Notes: generated by a model not told the origin, from the sequence alone. DNA of 64,000 nt from Saccharospirillum sp. (GCA_018402545.1 JAGYIL010000001.1:2294001-2358000), one strand, 5' to 3'; positions 37,059 to 47,142 are shown, counted from the stretch's first letter. A program made the numbers and translations.

Positions 37059-38147
37059 TCAGATAACAATCAATTCTGCCTTCAACGCCCCGGCCGATTT
37101 TAACGCCTCCAGAATCGCCATCAGATCACCCGGCGCAGCGCCTACCTGGTTTACGGCATTCACAATGTCATTCAGGGTAACGGTACCGCCGAACAGAAAC
37201 ATCCGGTTGTCACCTTCGTCGATGTTGATTTCGGTGTCGGGCACGACGACGGTTTCGCCATCGGTGAATCCTTCCGGTTGGCTGACCTGCAAGGCGTTGT
37301 CGATGGTGACCGTCAGATTACCGTGGGTAATGGCAACAGGATCAATGCGTACATGCTGGCCAACCACGATGGTACCGGTGCGGCTGTTGATGATGACCTT
37401 GGCGGATTCCTCCCCCGGGGTGACTTCCAGGTTTTCCAGAACGCTGATGAAACTGACGCGCTGGTTAGGGTCACGTGGGGCGGTTACCCGAACTGAAGCA
37501 GCGTCAACAGCAGAGGCTGCGCCCGGGCCAAGCAAATCGTTGATGGTTTCCGACATGCGCCGGGCTGTGGTGAAATCGGGCCGGTGCAGGTTGAAAGTCA
37601 GGTAATCGCCTTGCGAGAAGGTGCTGTTGACACCGCGTTCCACAATGGCGCCGTTGGGAATGCGCCCGGCACTGGTGACGTTGACCTGAATGGAAGAGCC
37701 ATCCAACCCTTCGGCGCCAAAACCACTGACGACGAGGTTGCCCTGAGCGACGGCGTAGGTCTGGCCGTCCGGGCCGCGCAGCGGTGTCAGCAGCAGGCTG
37801 CCGCCACGCAAGCTGTCGGCGTTGCCGATACTGGAGACGGTGATGTCAATTTCCTGACCAGGCTTGGAGAACGGGGGCAAGGTGGCATGCACACTGACGG
37901 CCGCGACGTTCCGCAACCGTGGGTCTTCCCCTTCGGGAATGGTAATGCCGAACTGTTCCATCATGTTGCGGAAGGTCTGGTTGGTGAAGGGGGCTCTGTC
38001 GCCCGTACCACCCAGGCCAACCACCAGGCCGTAGCCCACGAGTTGGTTGTTTCGCACACCCTGCACCCCAGCCAGATCTTTAATCCGGTCGGCATAAGCC
38101 AGGCTGCCCAGCAGCATTAGAACCAGTGTGATCGTGAAGCGTTTCAT
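37059..38147 (-). CDS. flgI: flagellar P-ring protein FlgI
   Basis: Protein of 362 aa with an N-terminal signal peptide ([20 protein letters not shown]) for the periplasm. The FlgI core is [39 protein letters not shown] and the C-terminal [20 protein letters not shown]. It forms the P ring around the rod with FlgH. Normal length. Confidence 0.97.
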   Translation of the reverse strand: MKRFTITLVLMLLGSLAYADRIKDLAGVQGVRNNQLVGYGLVVGLGGTGDRAPFTNQTFRNMMEQFGITIPEGEDPRLRNVAAVSVHATLPPFSKPGQEIDITVSSIGNADSLRGGSLLLTPLRGPDGQTYAVAQGNLVVSGFGAEGLDGSSIQVNVTSAGRIPNGAIVERGVNSTFSQGDYLTFNLHRPDFTTARRMSETINDLLGPGAASAVDAASVRVTAPRDPNQRVSFISVLENLEVTPGEESAKVIINSRTGTIVVGQHVRIDPVAITHGNLTVTIDNALQVSQPEGFTDGETVVVPDTEINIDEGDNRMFLFGGTVTLNDIVNAVNQVGAAPGDLMAILEALKSAGALKAELIVI

Positions 38148-38233
38148 GGTGTCACCTTGTTGGCGGTTTGGGGCGTGCGTTGATGAATTAGCAAGTTGCG
38201 GGCCATTCGATGGCCCGCTTAGCGCATGGATTG

Positions 38234-38929
38234 TTAAAACGGAAACAATGGGGAGTTAAAGAACCGGGTCAGCCAACCGGGCTGGCTCGCACTGGCCAGT
38301 CCACCGGCCCCGCTGTAGGAGATGCGGGCATCGGCCAGCTTCTGGCTGGAGACGGTGTTGTCCAGGTTAATGTCTTCCGGGCGCAGCATGCCCTGAATAC
38401 GGATGAACTCGGCCCCGGTGTTGAGTGTGATCCACTTTTCGCCACGCACGCGCAGTACACCGTTTGGCAGGACTTCCGATACGGTAACCGAGATATTGCC
38501 GCTCAGACTGTTGCTCTGGTCCGCATCGCCCCGGCCAGAGAAGTTGCGCTCTCCCTGGATGGTGGCGCTAAGCGCTTCAATAGGCGCACCTCCGGCGATA
38601 ACAGGCGCGTTCAGGCCAGCCTCGCTGGACTTGGACGACGAGCTCTGGGAAGACTTGCTGCCCTGAGTCTCTTCAGCGAGTACAACGGTGATAATATCGC
38701 CAGTACGCATGGCTTTTTTATCGCCATAGAGCGACATGCCATAGGCATCGTTGAACAGAGACCCGTCGTTACTCGGCGGTGGTTCCAGTGAATTTGACGG
38801 TACCGGCGCAAAATCCGGATCCCCTGGCTTGGGGGAATCACTGAGGGCAGTGACTTGCATACTGCCGCACCCCGCCAGTGTGAAGGTGACGAGTACCACA
38901 AGAAAACTCGGTACGCTGTGTATGTTCAT
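38234..38929 (-). CDS. flgH: flagellar L-ring lipoprotein FlgH
   Basis: Outer-membrane lipoprotein of 231 aa; lipobox LAGC in [14 protein letters not shown]. FlgH hallmarks include [58 protein letters not shown] and [20 protein letters not shown]. The ATG at 38929 gives a proper signal peptide; the open frame continues 12 codons upstream. Normal length. Confidence 0.96.
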   Translation of the reverse strand: MNIHSVPSFLVVLVTFTLAGCGSMQVTALSDSPKPGDPDFAPVPSNSLEPPPSNDGSLFNDAYGMSLYGDKKAMRTGDIITVVLAEETQGSKSSQSSSSKSSEAGLNAPVIAGGAPIEALSATIQGERNFSGRGDADQSNSLSGNISVTVSEVLPNGVLRVRGEKWITLNTGAEFIRIQGMLRPEDINLDNTVSSQKLADARISYSGAGGLASASQPGWLTRFFNSPLFPF

Positions 38930-38971
38930 GCTGTGCCCCTTTCGTTTACCAAGGCTGTGCCACATTAGGTG

Positions 38972-39757
38972 TTACAGGTTCTGGTTAATGAAGCCCAGCA
39001 TCTGATCTGCTGTGCTGACCACTTTGGAGTTCATTTCGTAGGCGCGCTGGGTTGAAATCATATCGACCATTTCTTCAACGATGGTAACGTTGGATGTCTC
39101 CAGCGCCCCCTGAATGATGGCGCCGAACCCGTCCAGGCTGGGTACACCCACCTGTGGCTGGCCACTGGCGGCTGTTTCCAGGTAAAGGTTGTTGCCGATG
39201 GCTTGCAAGCCCGCCGGGTTAACAAAGTCGACCACGTCGATCTGCCCGATTTCGAACGGAATGTTGTCGTTTTCCGAAACGGCGGTAACAATGCCATCGT
39301 TACCCACGGTGATGGTTTTAGTCTGCTCGGGCACCTGAATATTGGGCTCCAGCAAGTAGCCGTTTGCCGTCACAATGTCGCCATCGGCATTCAGGTGGAA
39401 GGTGCCATCCCGGGTGTAGGAAATGTTGCCATCCGGCATCAGCACCTGGAAGAAACCGCGACCATTGATCGCCATGTCCAGCGGTTGTTCGGTCATGTTC
39501 AGGTCGCCCTGGGTGAACATCTTTTGTGTGCCAACGGTGCGCACACCGGTTCCCAGCTGCAGCCCCGAGGGTAGCTGGGTGTTTTGGGCACTCTGCCCGC
39601 CAGGCTGACGCTGCACCTGATAGATCAGGTCCTCAAACACCGCCCGTTCCTTTTTGAACCCGGTGGTGCTGGCGTTGGCCATGTTGTTGGAGATGGTGGC
39701 CAGGGCGATGTCCTGTGCCTCCAGACCGGTTTTACCTACCCATAATGCCTTGTGCAT
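38972..39757 (-). CDS. flgG: flagellar distal rod protein FlgG
   Basis: Protein of 261 aa. N-terminal KALWVGKTGLEAQDIALATI and SNNMANASTTGFKKERAVFE; C-terminal VDMISTQRAYEMNSKVVSTA. The standard length marks it as the distal rod. In operon with flgF (24-base gap). Confidence 0.97.
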   Translation of the reverse strand: MHKALWVGKTGLEAQDIALATISNNMANASTTGFKKERAVFEDLIYQVQRQPGGQSAQNTQLPSGLQLGTGVRTVGTQKMFTQGDLNMTEQPLDMAINGRGFFQVLMPDGNISYTRDGTFHLNADGDIVTANGYLLEPNIQVPEQTKTITVGNDGIVTAVSENDNIPFEIGQIDVVDFVNPAGLQAIGNNLYLETAASGQPQVGVPSLDGFGAIIQGALETSNVTIVEEMVDMISTQRAYEMNSKVVSTADQMLGFINQNL

Positions 39758-39781
39758 GACTTACTCTCCTGCCGGGCCCGA

Positions 39782-40525
39782 TCAGTTCAAGCGCAACAAT
39801 TGTTCAGCGGCCTGGGACACATCGTCCGATGCCTTCATCATTTTGATCTGCATTTCATACTGGCGGTTAATGGCCAGTATGTTGGTCAGTTCCGCGACGG
39901 CGTTAACGTTGCTGCCTTCCACAAACCCGGAGACCACTCGCAATGCCGGGTCTCCAGCAAGTACCGTTTCACCCTCTCTCGGGCGAAACAGGCCGTCGGT
40001 GCCTTTTTCAAAATTCTGCAGATCGGGATTGACGACTTTCAAGGCGTCAATCACCAGCATTTCGTTGGGGCCGCCTCCTGCAGGGCGAATGGAGATGGTG
40101 CCGTCGCCAGCGATCTCCAGCTTTTCATAAGGCGGTAAAACAATGGGGCCACCGTTACCCAGAACCGGCTGACCCACACCGTTGATCAATTCACCCAAAG
40201 GGGTTACCGCCAGATCGCCGCGCCGCGTGTAGGCTTCGTTACCTTCGGCATCGAGCACGGATAAAAAGCCATCGCCGCCTACGGCAACATCGAGTTCGTT
40301 ACCGGTTTCAATCAGCGGACCGTCGTTAAAATCAGTGGCTGGTCGTTCGGTCATCGAATAAGCACGGGTCGGGAAATGCTCACCGTATACCGGCATCGCC
40401 CGGGCCTGCGCCCAGTCGGCCCGAAAGCCTGTGGTTGAGGCGTTGGCCAGGTTATTGGAGTGTGACGTTTGCGCCATCATGTTGTTCTTGGCGCCGGTCA
40501 TTGCAATGTAGAGGGCACGATCCAT
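39782..40525 (-). CDS. flgF: flagellar proximal rod protein FlgF
   Basis: Rod protein of 247 aa. N-terminal MDRALYIAMTGAKNNMMAQT and SNNLANASTTGFRADWAQAR; C-terminal NILAINRQYEMQIKMMKASD. The ATG at 40525 has AGCAGGAG about 9 bases upstream; the frame continues upstream through the promoter and is not coding. It is the first gene of an RpoN-driven flgFGHIJKL unit. Confidence 0.95.
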   Translation of the reverse strand: MDRALYIAMTGAKNNMMAQTSHSNNLANASTTGFRADWAQARAMPVYGEHFPTRAYSMTERPATDFNDGPLIETGNELDVAVGGDGFLSVLDAEGNEAYTRRGDLAVTPLGELINGVGQPVLGNGGPIVLPPYEKLEIAGDGTISIRPAGGGPNEMLVIDALKVVNPDLQNFEKGTDGLFRPREGETVLAGDPALRVVSGFVEGSNVNAVAELTNILAINRQYEMQIKMMKASDDVSQAAEQLLRLN

Positions 40526-40568
40526 ACCGGACTCCTGCTGCCGCTTTAATAGACTGTACAGGGGGTAT

Positions 40569-40584
40569 TGCGAAAGGTGTGCCA
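40569..40584 (-). promoter_or_regulatory. RpoN promoter of flgF
   Basis: The minus strand reads TGGCACACCTTTCGCA, matching TGGCAC-N5-TTGCA with one substitution (C for T). It lies 44 bases before the flgF ATG and starts a second rod/ring/junction transcription unit. Confidence 0.75.
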
Positions 40585-40720
40585 GGTTTGCTTGAACGGA
40601 CGCAGGACAGAAAAGACGCGGAACCTGAGGGACGCAGAACAAGGAAAGACGTGAAACAGGAAAGGACGGACTAAAAAAACGACGGCCAAACGGCAAGCTT
40701 TGGCCTGAATTGCCGGTTTG

Positions 40721-40757
40721 CGGAAGCGGCACTGAGCAATGCTCAACGCCGCTTCCG
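40721..40757 (-). terminator. strong hairpin after flgE
   Basis: CGGAAGCGGC (40721-40730) pairs with GCCGCTTCCG (40748-40757). Inside it TGAGCA (40733-40738) pairs with TGCTCA (40740-40745). It lies 19 bases past the flgE stop and separates flgBCDE from the flgF promoter. T-tailed only on the plus strand, so on the minus strand it may act as a 3' stabiliser. Confidence 0.65.
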
Positions 40758-40775
40758 TTTTAAGCTACGACCCGT

Positions 40776-43700
40776 TTATCGTAGATTGATGATCGTCTGA
40801 GTCACGGCGTTGGCCGTCTCAATCGTCTTCGCACTGGCCTGATAGTTCCGCTGCGCGATGATCAGATGCACCAGCTGCTCGGAAAGATCCACCGTTGAAT
40901 CCTCCAGGGCTGCCGACTGCAGATTGCCCAACAAGCCAGTGCCTGGCTCACCAATGGTCGCATCACCGGAGGCAAAGCTTTCTTTCCATTCGGTGTTGCC
41001 GACCGGGTCGAGCCCTTCATTGTTGGCAAAACTGGCCAACGCCACCTGCCCGAGCACCTGCGCTTCGCCGTTGGTGTAGCGGGCGAAAATGATGCCGTCG
41101 TCACCCACTTCAAGATCCTGCAGCCTGCCACTGGCATAGCCATCCTGCTGGAAGTCGTACCGGGCGAAAGGACCACCGTACTGAGTGGTGCCATCGAACG
41201 AAATGGCGAAGTTCGAGTTGACGTTCGGGTCAGGGATCGGCAATCGACCACCCTGTGCCTCCGGCAAGCCAACGTAGGCTCCGGTCGGCTCTCCGGTTTC
41301 CGGGTCGATCGGGCTCCAGTTAGAGATCAGGAACTCGCCGGTGTTTTCCTCGTCAATGGTGCCATCCGGGTTAAAGAACAGCTGGAACGAGGCCATGCTC
41401 GGCTCGGTGTTTTCCGGGAACGGCAGGCTGGTATCTGGATCGCCAATGTTTTCGCCATCAATCTGGGCATAAACTGTCCAGGAGTTCAGGGCATTGGGAC
41501 GGTTTTCATCGCCCGGGTTCTTGACGTAAAACAACTGCAACTGATGCTGGTTACCGATGGAGTCGTAAATCGGCAGAGACGCGACTTCATTGTAGGTTGA
41601 GGTATCATCCGGGTTGAAGGCGTTAATGGTGTAGTCTTCAAAGCTGCTGTCGGTCAAACCATTGAACAGGCCCGTGACCCGAGGGTCTGGCTCTATCATG
41701 GTGTAGCCTTCGTTCAATATGATGTCGACAAAACCACCAATCTTGGCGTTCACTTCGGCATCGGGCTCGCCTCCAAGGACGACCGGTGCGGTGCCCTGAA
41801 AGCCCTGAACCGTTAAGGTGTCGTTGTCATTAGGTGAGTCGATTGATACCGAAACATCAATACCCGTCGAAGACGTAATAACAATATCTCCGGTATCGTC
41901 ATCCAATTCGGCCGTAATACTGTTTAGCGACGATTGCTGATACTGATTGATTTCATCGACCATGTCCTGGTACGAATTGGCAGTAATTCGCTGACCATTG
42001 ATGATGATGTCCATATCGCCGGAGTTGCCATAGTTTTCAGCCAGCAAGCGAACCTGCGTTTCCGCTTCTGCATCCACGCCAGCTTCTTCACTGAGCAAGG
42101 CGGCTATTTCAGCAGCAGTGGCCCCTTCTGGAATGGTAATGGGCGTCCGCTCATCGGCCTCTTCATTGAACAGCACCAGTGATTGTTCCGGGTAGCCATT
42201 GGTGATCGCGGCTTCACCCACTTCCAGGTAATTGGCATCGAAGGGATCAACCTGCAGCAAGGCATAAAGTTGCTCGACATCCAGATCATCCCCCGGTGCC
42301 AGAATGTTGGTGACCGACACGATGGCCGCCTCACCTTCCTGAATGGCGACAAACTGCAACTTCTTGTTGTCGTTCTCATCGCGTACGACTTCGGCCTGAA
42401 CGCCGATGTAATCTTCTTCAGGAACGGCAGCCAACTCACGATTAATCGCCGCTGCGAGCTGATCGACTGACAGAATGGTTTCATCCAGGCTAATGACGAC
42501 AGAGCCAGACCGGTTATCTTCATCAGGCGCTGGTACGGTCAGGTTTACCCGAAAGCTGTGGCTGCGGTCTATCGGTTCAGTTCCAACCGTTTTGGTGCTG
42601 CTGGCGAAGCCTAGTGCATCAATCGATTCACCGGTCGCCGGATCAGCGACATCAATGTCTATCGGAAATTCACCAATATCGGTGCGCTCGAGCACAAGAC
42701 GACCGTTCACATGAGAGGCTTCCACTTCACCTGCCAGGCCCGGTGTGGTCTGAATCTGAGTGTTAATCTGATCAATCAGCTGGTTGTAGCTGGAATAGCT
42801 GCCCGGTGGGATGGTAATCGTCAGAGGAGCGCCGCCATCTACGATAACATCGAGCTGGTTATTGAACGGCGTGTCCGGTTCACCCAGTACGCGGGTTGGC
42901 GCTGGTGAGGAAGACACCGCCATACCCACGGTATTCATGTTGATGGACGAGGTCGTAGCACCCGCATTGTGAATAATGCTGATGTCTTCCGGCCCAATGC
43001 CAACCGCCGTATCTGTGCTCAATACCAGCCGGTTGGTAGCACCGTCCACGTTGGCATTGATGGTGTTGGCACCCAGGGCACCGTTAACCGCCGTTTCTAT
43101 TGCCGTCGCAAAGGCTGCCTGGTTGGCGTACCCACCGGCGGGAACCGTCATGGTAACGGCACTGCTCAGGGAGCCCACGTTAATATTAAATACAATATCG
43201 TTGCCCGCATCGGCGTTGGCAAACGGATCGGTATTGTCAAGCGTGTTCAGGGTTGTACCACTGGTCAGGGTGGTATTGGTGCCAGGAATGAAGTTGTTGT
43301 ACTCAAGCTCCATCTGGTCGTTGCCCTGAATATTGGCGGCCTGACCGGGGTCGGACGTCAGGTCAATAAATCCGCCCGCGGTGAAGAGCTCGGTACCAGC
43401 GACCGGTGAAGTAACAGTCGGGGTCGCAAAGTTCATCCAACCTGCATCCAGCAGGGTGCCGGTTGAGTTAGCAAGGCCAACAAAGGAGGTACCATCGGTG
43501 GCATAAGGACCATTGGTTTCAAACGTAATGGTGCCTGCGGGGTTTTCGACCGCCCGGATCTTGCCCGCCAAGTCGGAGTCCGACTGAATGCTACCGTTAA
43601 TAGCCGACACCATATCAGCCACGCTGTTATAGGTGGCGGTGTCTCTGAACGGCTGCAGGTTCGCAGTAAGGGGGGTAGTGCCACCATTGATGTTGGGGCC

Positions 43701-44420
43701 CTGAATGGTAACGTCGAATGTCCAGGAGGCCTCAACGGCACTGGGCGTCCAGGGCAAGCCTACACCAACCGGATCACCCTGGTAGGTTGCCGAACTGCCT
43801 GCAGTCGTTGGAAAGCCGACTGTTGACAGGGTTGAATTAGTATCAACCAGAGAGCCCGTCTGGGCTGCGCCAATGGCCAGCCCGTTGGTACGGGTTATGG
43901 TCCCATCCTGCTGCAATACCTGAGCACCGGCCGGTACGTTTACTCTCGAATCCACATCGTGGGTACCACGCGGAGCCTGATTGCCAGTATCGACTTCCAG
44001 GTCGGTCAGTACGCCATTTACAATGCCGTTTTCATCAACGCCAAACCCCTGCAACTTGGCCCCGGTGTTGCCGGTAATAAACCCTTGTTTGTCGACACCA
44101 AAAATACCGGAACGAGTATAGGTAACAGAGCCGTTCGGGTACTCCATGACAAAGAAGCCGTTGCCATCAACCGCCAGATCCAGCGCTGAGTTGGTTTGAC
44201 TGATGTTGCCCTGGTCAAACTTCTGCCCGATGTTGCTGACGCGCACACCGGCACCGGCTTTATCCTGACCGTAGCCGAGGAAGGAATTGGTGTAGGCATC
44301 ACCAAACTCCGTACGACTGGCTTTGAAACCCGTCGTGCTGGCGTTGGCAACGTTATTACCGGTTACTTCAAGGTCTTTATTTGCGGCGGCAATGCCGCTC
44401 AGGCCAGTACCAAAACTCAT
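40776..44420 (-). CDS. flgE: flagellar hook protein FlgE, giant form (1214 aa)
   Basis: The N-terminus (MSFGTGLSGIAAANKDLEVT; GNNVANASTTGFKASRTEFG) and C-terminus (LGQVALASFANNEGLDPVGN; VDLSEQLVHLIIAQRNYQAS) are canonical FlgE. Ordinary FlgE is about 400-450 aa. The extra 750 or so residues form a continuous central region rich in Gly, Asn, Thr and Asp. It includes repeated beta-type units (ITIPPGSYSSYNQLIDQINT; VTMTVPAGGYANQAAFATAI; FNEEADERTPITIPEGATAA). No stop or frameshift. It polymerises outside the cell as the hook. Confidence 0.95.
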   Translation of the reverse strand: MSFGTGLSGIAAANKDLEVTGNNVANASTTGFKASRTEFGDAYTNSFLGYGQDKAGAGVRVSNIGQKFDQGNISQTNSALDLAVDGNGFFVMEYPNGSVTYTRSGIFGVDKQGFITGNTGAKLQGFGVDENGIVNGVLTDLEVDTGNQAPRGTHDVDSRVNVPAGAQVLQQDGTITRTNGLAIGAAQTGSLVDTNSTLSTVGFPTTAGSSATYQGDPVGVGLPWTPSAVEASWTFDVTIQGPNINGGTTPLTANLQPFRDTATYNSVADMVSAINGSIQSDSDLAGKIRAVENPAGTITFETNGPYATDGTSFVGLANSTGTLLDAGWMNFATPTVTSPVAGTELFTAGGFIDLTSDPGQAANIQGNDQMELEYNNFIPGTNTTLTSGTTLNTLDNTDPFANADAGNDIVFNINVGSLSSAVTMTVPAGGYANQAAFATAIETAVNGALGANTINANVDGATNRLVLSTDTAVGIGPEDISIIHNAGATTSSINMNTVGMAVSSSPAPTRVLGEPDTPFNNQLDVIVDGGAPLTITIPPGSYSSYNQLIDQINTQIQTTPGLAGEVEASHVNGRLVLERTDIGEFPIDIDVADPATGESIDALGFASSTKTVGTEPIDRSHSFRVNLTVPAPDEDNRSGSVVISLDETILSVDQLAAAINRELAAVPEEDYIGVQAEVVRDENDNKKLQFVAIQEGEAAIVSVTNILAPGDDLDVEQLYALLQVDPFDANYLEVGEAAITNGYPEQSLVLFNEEADERTPITIPEGATAAEIAALLSEEAGVDAEAETQVRLLAENYGNSGDMDIIINGQRITANSYQDMVDEINQYQQSSLNSITAELDDDTGDIVITSSTGIDVSVSIDSPNDNDTLTVQGFQGTAPVVLGGEPDAEVNAKIGGFVDIILNEGYTMIEPDPRVTGLFNGLTDSSFEDYTINAFNPDDTSTYNEVASLPIYDSIGNQHQLQLFYVKNPGDENRPNALNSWTVYAQIDGENIGDPDTSLPFPENTEPSMASFQLFFNPDGTIDEENTGEFLISNWSPIDPETGEPTGAYVGLPEAQGGRLPIPDPNVNSNFAISFDGTTQYGGPFARYDFQQDGYASGRLQDLEVGDDGIIFARYTNGEAQVLGQVALASFANNEGLDPVGNTEWKESFASGDATIGEPGTGLLGNLQSAALEDSTVDLSEQLVHLIIAQRNYQASAKTIETANAVTQTIINLR

Positions 44421-44518
44421 GGGTTGCTCCTCGCACTGCGCTGTTCAAAACCGGGATGAAGCCATCACCGGTAACGGTTCCTGATGTTCTGTTCTGTCGC
44501 TTGGTTTATAAGCGCCGG

Positions 44519-45271
44519 TCAGTACACCTGATTAATCTGTTTCACATCGGCCATGGTGATGTTGCCGCCACCGGCCAGGTTCAGTTGCAGGTCGTTATCC
44601 TGCCTCAGGGTGACCGAATCGACCCGGGCACTGGTATGAGTGCCCAGAGACTGTTGCTCTCCGTCCACGTTGCCAACCACATTGAAGCGGTAAATACCGG
44701 CATCATGCGGAACAATGTTGCCGTCTTCGTCGGTAGGGAACTTGTCGTAGTCGATATCAGCCATTTCACCGTTCACTTCGAGATTGGCACCGTCCCACTT
44801 GAAGTTCAGTTCACCGGCAGGCTGGTTACCCAAAGGAACCGACTCAACCATTTCGCCTTCACTGTTGGTGATCTGCAGCATCATTCCATTGGCGCCGGAA
44901 GGTACATCAGTCATCCCGAAAACCAGTTCACCATGGCGCAACAGGCTCTCCTGTTTACCTTCAATGGTGACGGCCCCGCCTACCAGGGAACTGGCCTGCA
45001 GTGCCTGAGACGACTTGTAGGAATTCGATAACGACTCGAACCCCTTGCTCATGTTCTGAATACCTTCGACCTGGGAGAACTGCGCCAGCTGAGCCACAAA
45101 CTCTGCATTGGCCTGAGGTTCAAGCGGGTTCTGGTTATTCAACTGAGCAATCATCAGCTTCAGAAAGTCATCTTTTCCCAGCTCGTTGGACGTATTTTCC
45201 TTGGGCTTTTTCTGAGCAATGTCGTATTGGCTCAGTGCCCCCGCACCGGTTACGTCGTTAATGTCAGCCAT
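44519..45271 (-). CDS. flgD: flagellar hook cap protein FlgD
   Basis: Hook assembly scaffold of 250 aa, with the N-terminal signature LGKDDFLKLMIAQLNNQNPL and QANAEFVAQLAQFSQVEGIQ and a C-terminal Ig/tudor-like domain. Length is slightly above typical (about 225-240), unlike the tripled hook subunit it must cap. In operon between flgC and flgE. Confidence 0.96.
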   Translation of the reverse strand: MADINDVTGAGALSQYDIAQKKPKENTSNELGKDDFLKLMIAQLNNQNPLEPQANAEFVAQLAQFSQVEGIQNMSKGFESLSNSYKSSQALQASSLVGGAVTIEGKQESLLRHGELVFGMTDVPSGANGMMLQITNSEGEMVESVPLGNQPAGELNFKWDGANLEVNGEMADIDYDKFPTDEDGNIVPHDAGIYRFNVVGNVDGEQQSLGTHTSARVDSVTLRQDNDLQLNLAGGGNITMADVKQINQVY

Positions 45272-45328
45272 GATGATTCCTCTCGTGGGCGTTCTGGCCG
45301 CGGCAATGGTTGATCGGGTTCATGTCGT

Positions 45329-45769
45329 TTACTGCCCCATCGTCAGCGTTTTCTGCAGCATTGTTTTGGCCGTGTTGAACACCTCAACGTTGACGGTAAA
45401 GCTGCGCTGGGCGGAAATCATGTCAGCCATTTCCTCTACCACGTTAACGTTCGGGTAGTAGACATACCCCTGCTCATCGGCAAAGGGATGGGTGGGGTCG
45501 TAACGGATGTCGAGCGGATCCTGTTTTTCAACAATGGCACGAACGTTAACGCCCTGCCCCACATCGTGATCCAGATCCACATCGGACCAGTCGCGGTCGA
45601 TACCGGCCTGTTGCAGCACCTGAAAAATCGGTTTGCGCGCCCGGTAGGTGTCTTCCTCGCTGGAGCTGACACTCTGGGCGTTGGCCAGGTTACTCGCGGT
45701 GGTATTCAGCCGGATCGACTGGGCATTCATGCCAGTACCGGCGATATTAATAATGTTCGACAGTGACAT
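45329..45769 (-). CDS. flgC: flagellar proximal rod protein FlgC
   Basis: Rod protein of 146 aa. Contains NIAGTGMNAQSIRLNTTASN, LANAQSV and the C-terminal VNVVEEMADMISAQRSFTVN. Normal length, 2 bases after flgB. Confidence 0.97.
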   Translation of the reverse strand: MSLSNIINIAGTGMNAQSIRLNTTASNLANAQSVSSSEEDTYRARKPIFQVLQQAGIDRDWSDVDLDHDVGQGVNVRAIVEKQDPLDIRYDPTHPFADEQGYVYYPNVNVVEEMADMISAQRSFTVNVEVFNTAKTMLQKTLTMGQ

Positions 45770-45771
45770 GA

Positions 45772-46170
45772 TTATTGCCCTCTGATGGCGCTGGTAAGAC
45801 CTTTGAATTTACGATTCAGAAAATCAAAACTGGCGTTGTACGACATGGCGTTCTTGGTGAATTCGGCGTTCTCAACGTTTGAATCCACGGTGTTACCGTC
45901 GATTGAGGGCTGATAGGGGTTGCGATAGAACAGCTCGGTATCACCGCCCGACTTGCCGGGAATGTGGTTGGCCTGGGTCCGGTTGACCTCGAGGCTCTGA
46001 GTACGCTGGACTTCTCCGTTCAGGATGGCCTTGAAATCAATATCACGAGCCTTGAACCCCGGGGTATCCGCGTTGGCCAGGTTATTGGCCAGCACCTCGG
46101 AACGCTGGGCACGCACCAGCAAAGCGTTGTCGTGTATACCCAGTGAATTGTTAAAGCCCAGTGCCGCCAT
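45772..46170 (-). CDS. flgB: flagellar proximal rod protein FlgB
   Basis: Rod protein of 132 aa with SEVLANNLANADTPGFKARD, DIDFKAIL and the C-terminal NAEFTKNAMSYNASFDFLNR. First gene of flgBCDE, 42 bases downstream of an RpoN promoter. Confidence 0.96.
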   Translation of the reverse strand: MAALGFNNSLGIHDNALLVRAQRSEVLANNLANADTPGFKARDIDFKAILNGEVQRTQSLEVNRTQANHIPGKSGGDTELFYRNPYQPSIDGNTVDSNVENAEFTKNAMSYNASFDFLNRKFKGLTSAIRGQ

Positions 46171-46212
46171 GATGGAACCTCATTGCCGTTTTTCTGAATT
46201 CACAGAAGGTAT

Positions 46213-46228
46213 TGCAATGGGAGTGCCA
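46213..46228 (-). promoter_or_regulatory. RpoN promoter of flgBCDE
   Basis: The minus strand reads TGGCACTCCCATTGCA, a perfect TGGCAC-N5-TTGCA element, 42 bases before the flgB ATG. Expected to be activated by FleR. Confidence 0.92.
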
Positions 46229-46317
46229 AGTTATTAAAACCTTGTAAATCAACGGGTTACTATAAGACTAGGGGAGAATCATCGGCAAAGCGGCAAGGCT
46301 TAACCGATGAGGAGGGG

Positions 46318-47142
46318 TTACCGCTTCCGGTAAATAATGCCAGGCCGGCAATGCACCATCTCATAGAGATCGTTCAGGCCGTTTACCGCTTCCGAAGCAC
46401 CAACCAGGAGATATCCCCCCGGGTTCAGAGTGGCGTGGATGCGGGAGAGAATGTCGCGTTTGAGGTCGGCGGTGAAGTAGATCAGCACGTTGCGGCAGAA
46501 CACAATGTCGAACTTGCCGAGCAAGGCATAGCTGTCCTGCAGGTTAAGGGAGCGGTATTCGACTCGCTGGGCAATGCCTGGCTTGACCTTCCAGCGCCCA
46601 TTGGGAGCCTCGATAAAGTGTTTTTTCAGTCGCTCCGGATCAAGGCCGCGGCCGATGGCCAGCATGGCGTATTCGGCCGACTTGGCGGCATCAAGCACCG
46701 AGGCGGAAATATCGGTCGCGACGATTTTCTCGCCGCCGCTAACCAGCCGGTTACGGGCCTTGTATTCCTCGATCATCATGGAGATCGAATAAGGCTCCTG
46801 CCCGGTTGAGCAGGCGGCCGACCAGATTCGCAACGGGCGAGCGCCGCGTTGCTGGTAAAACTCTGGCAACAGCTTTTCTTCCAGAATCCGGAATGGATGG
46901 ATATCTCGAAACCAGAGGGTTTCGTTGGTGGTCATGGCGTCGATAACGTCAGCGCGCAACTTTTGACCACCAGGTCGCTGAATCGCTGTTACCAGATCCT
47001 GCAGATTGGTGATGTCGGCTTGCTGCAGTATTTTTCGCAACCGGCTCGACACCAGATACTGCTTGCTGGCACCCAGACATATCCCACTGTGCTTTTCCAG
47101 GTAGTCACAAAATGCCTGGTACCCTTTTTCAACGTCGACCAT
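46318..47142 (-). CDS. cheR: chemotaxis protein methyltransferase CheR
   Basis: SAM-dependent glutamate methyltransferase of about 274 aa that adapts chemoreceptors. The N-terminal helical domain has GICLGASKQYLVSSRLRKIL. The catalytic domain has RIWSAACSTGQEPYSISMMI, KIVATDISASVLDAA, KFDIVFCRNVLIYF and NPGGYLLVGASEAV. The ATG at 47142 has GGAG 11 bases upstream; a GTG at 47154 is an alternative. The cheV-cheR pair beside flgB is the Pseudomonas/Vibrio order. Confidence 0.95.
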   Translation of the reverse strand: MVDVEKGYQAFCDYLEKHSGICLGASKQYLVSSRLRKILQQADITNLQDLVTAIQRPGGQKLRADVIDAMTTNETLWFRDIHPFRILEEKLLPEFYQQRGARPLRIWSAACSTGQEPYSISMMIEEYKARNRLVSGGEKIVATDISASVLDAAKSAEYAMLAIGRGLDPERLKKHFIEAPNGRWKVKPGIAQRVEYRSLNLQDSYALLGKFDIVFCRNVLIYFTADLKRDILSRIHATLNPGGYLLVGASEAVNGLNDLYEMVHCRPGIIYRKR

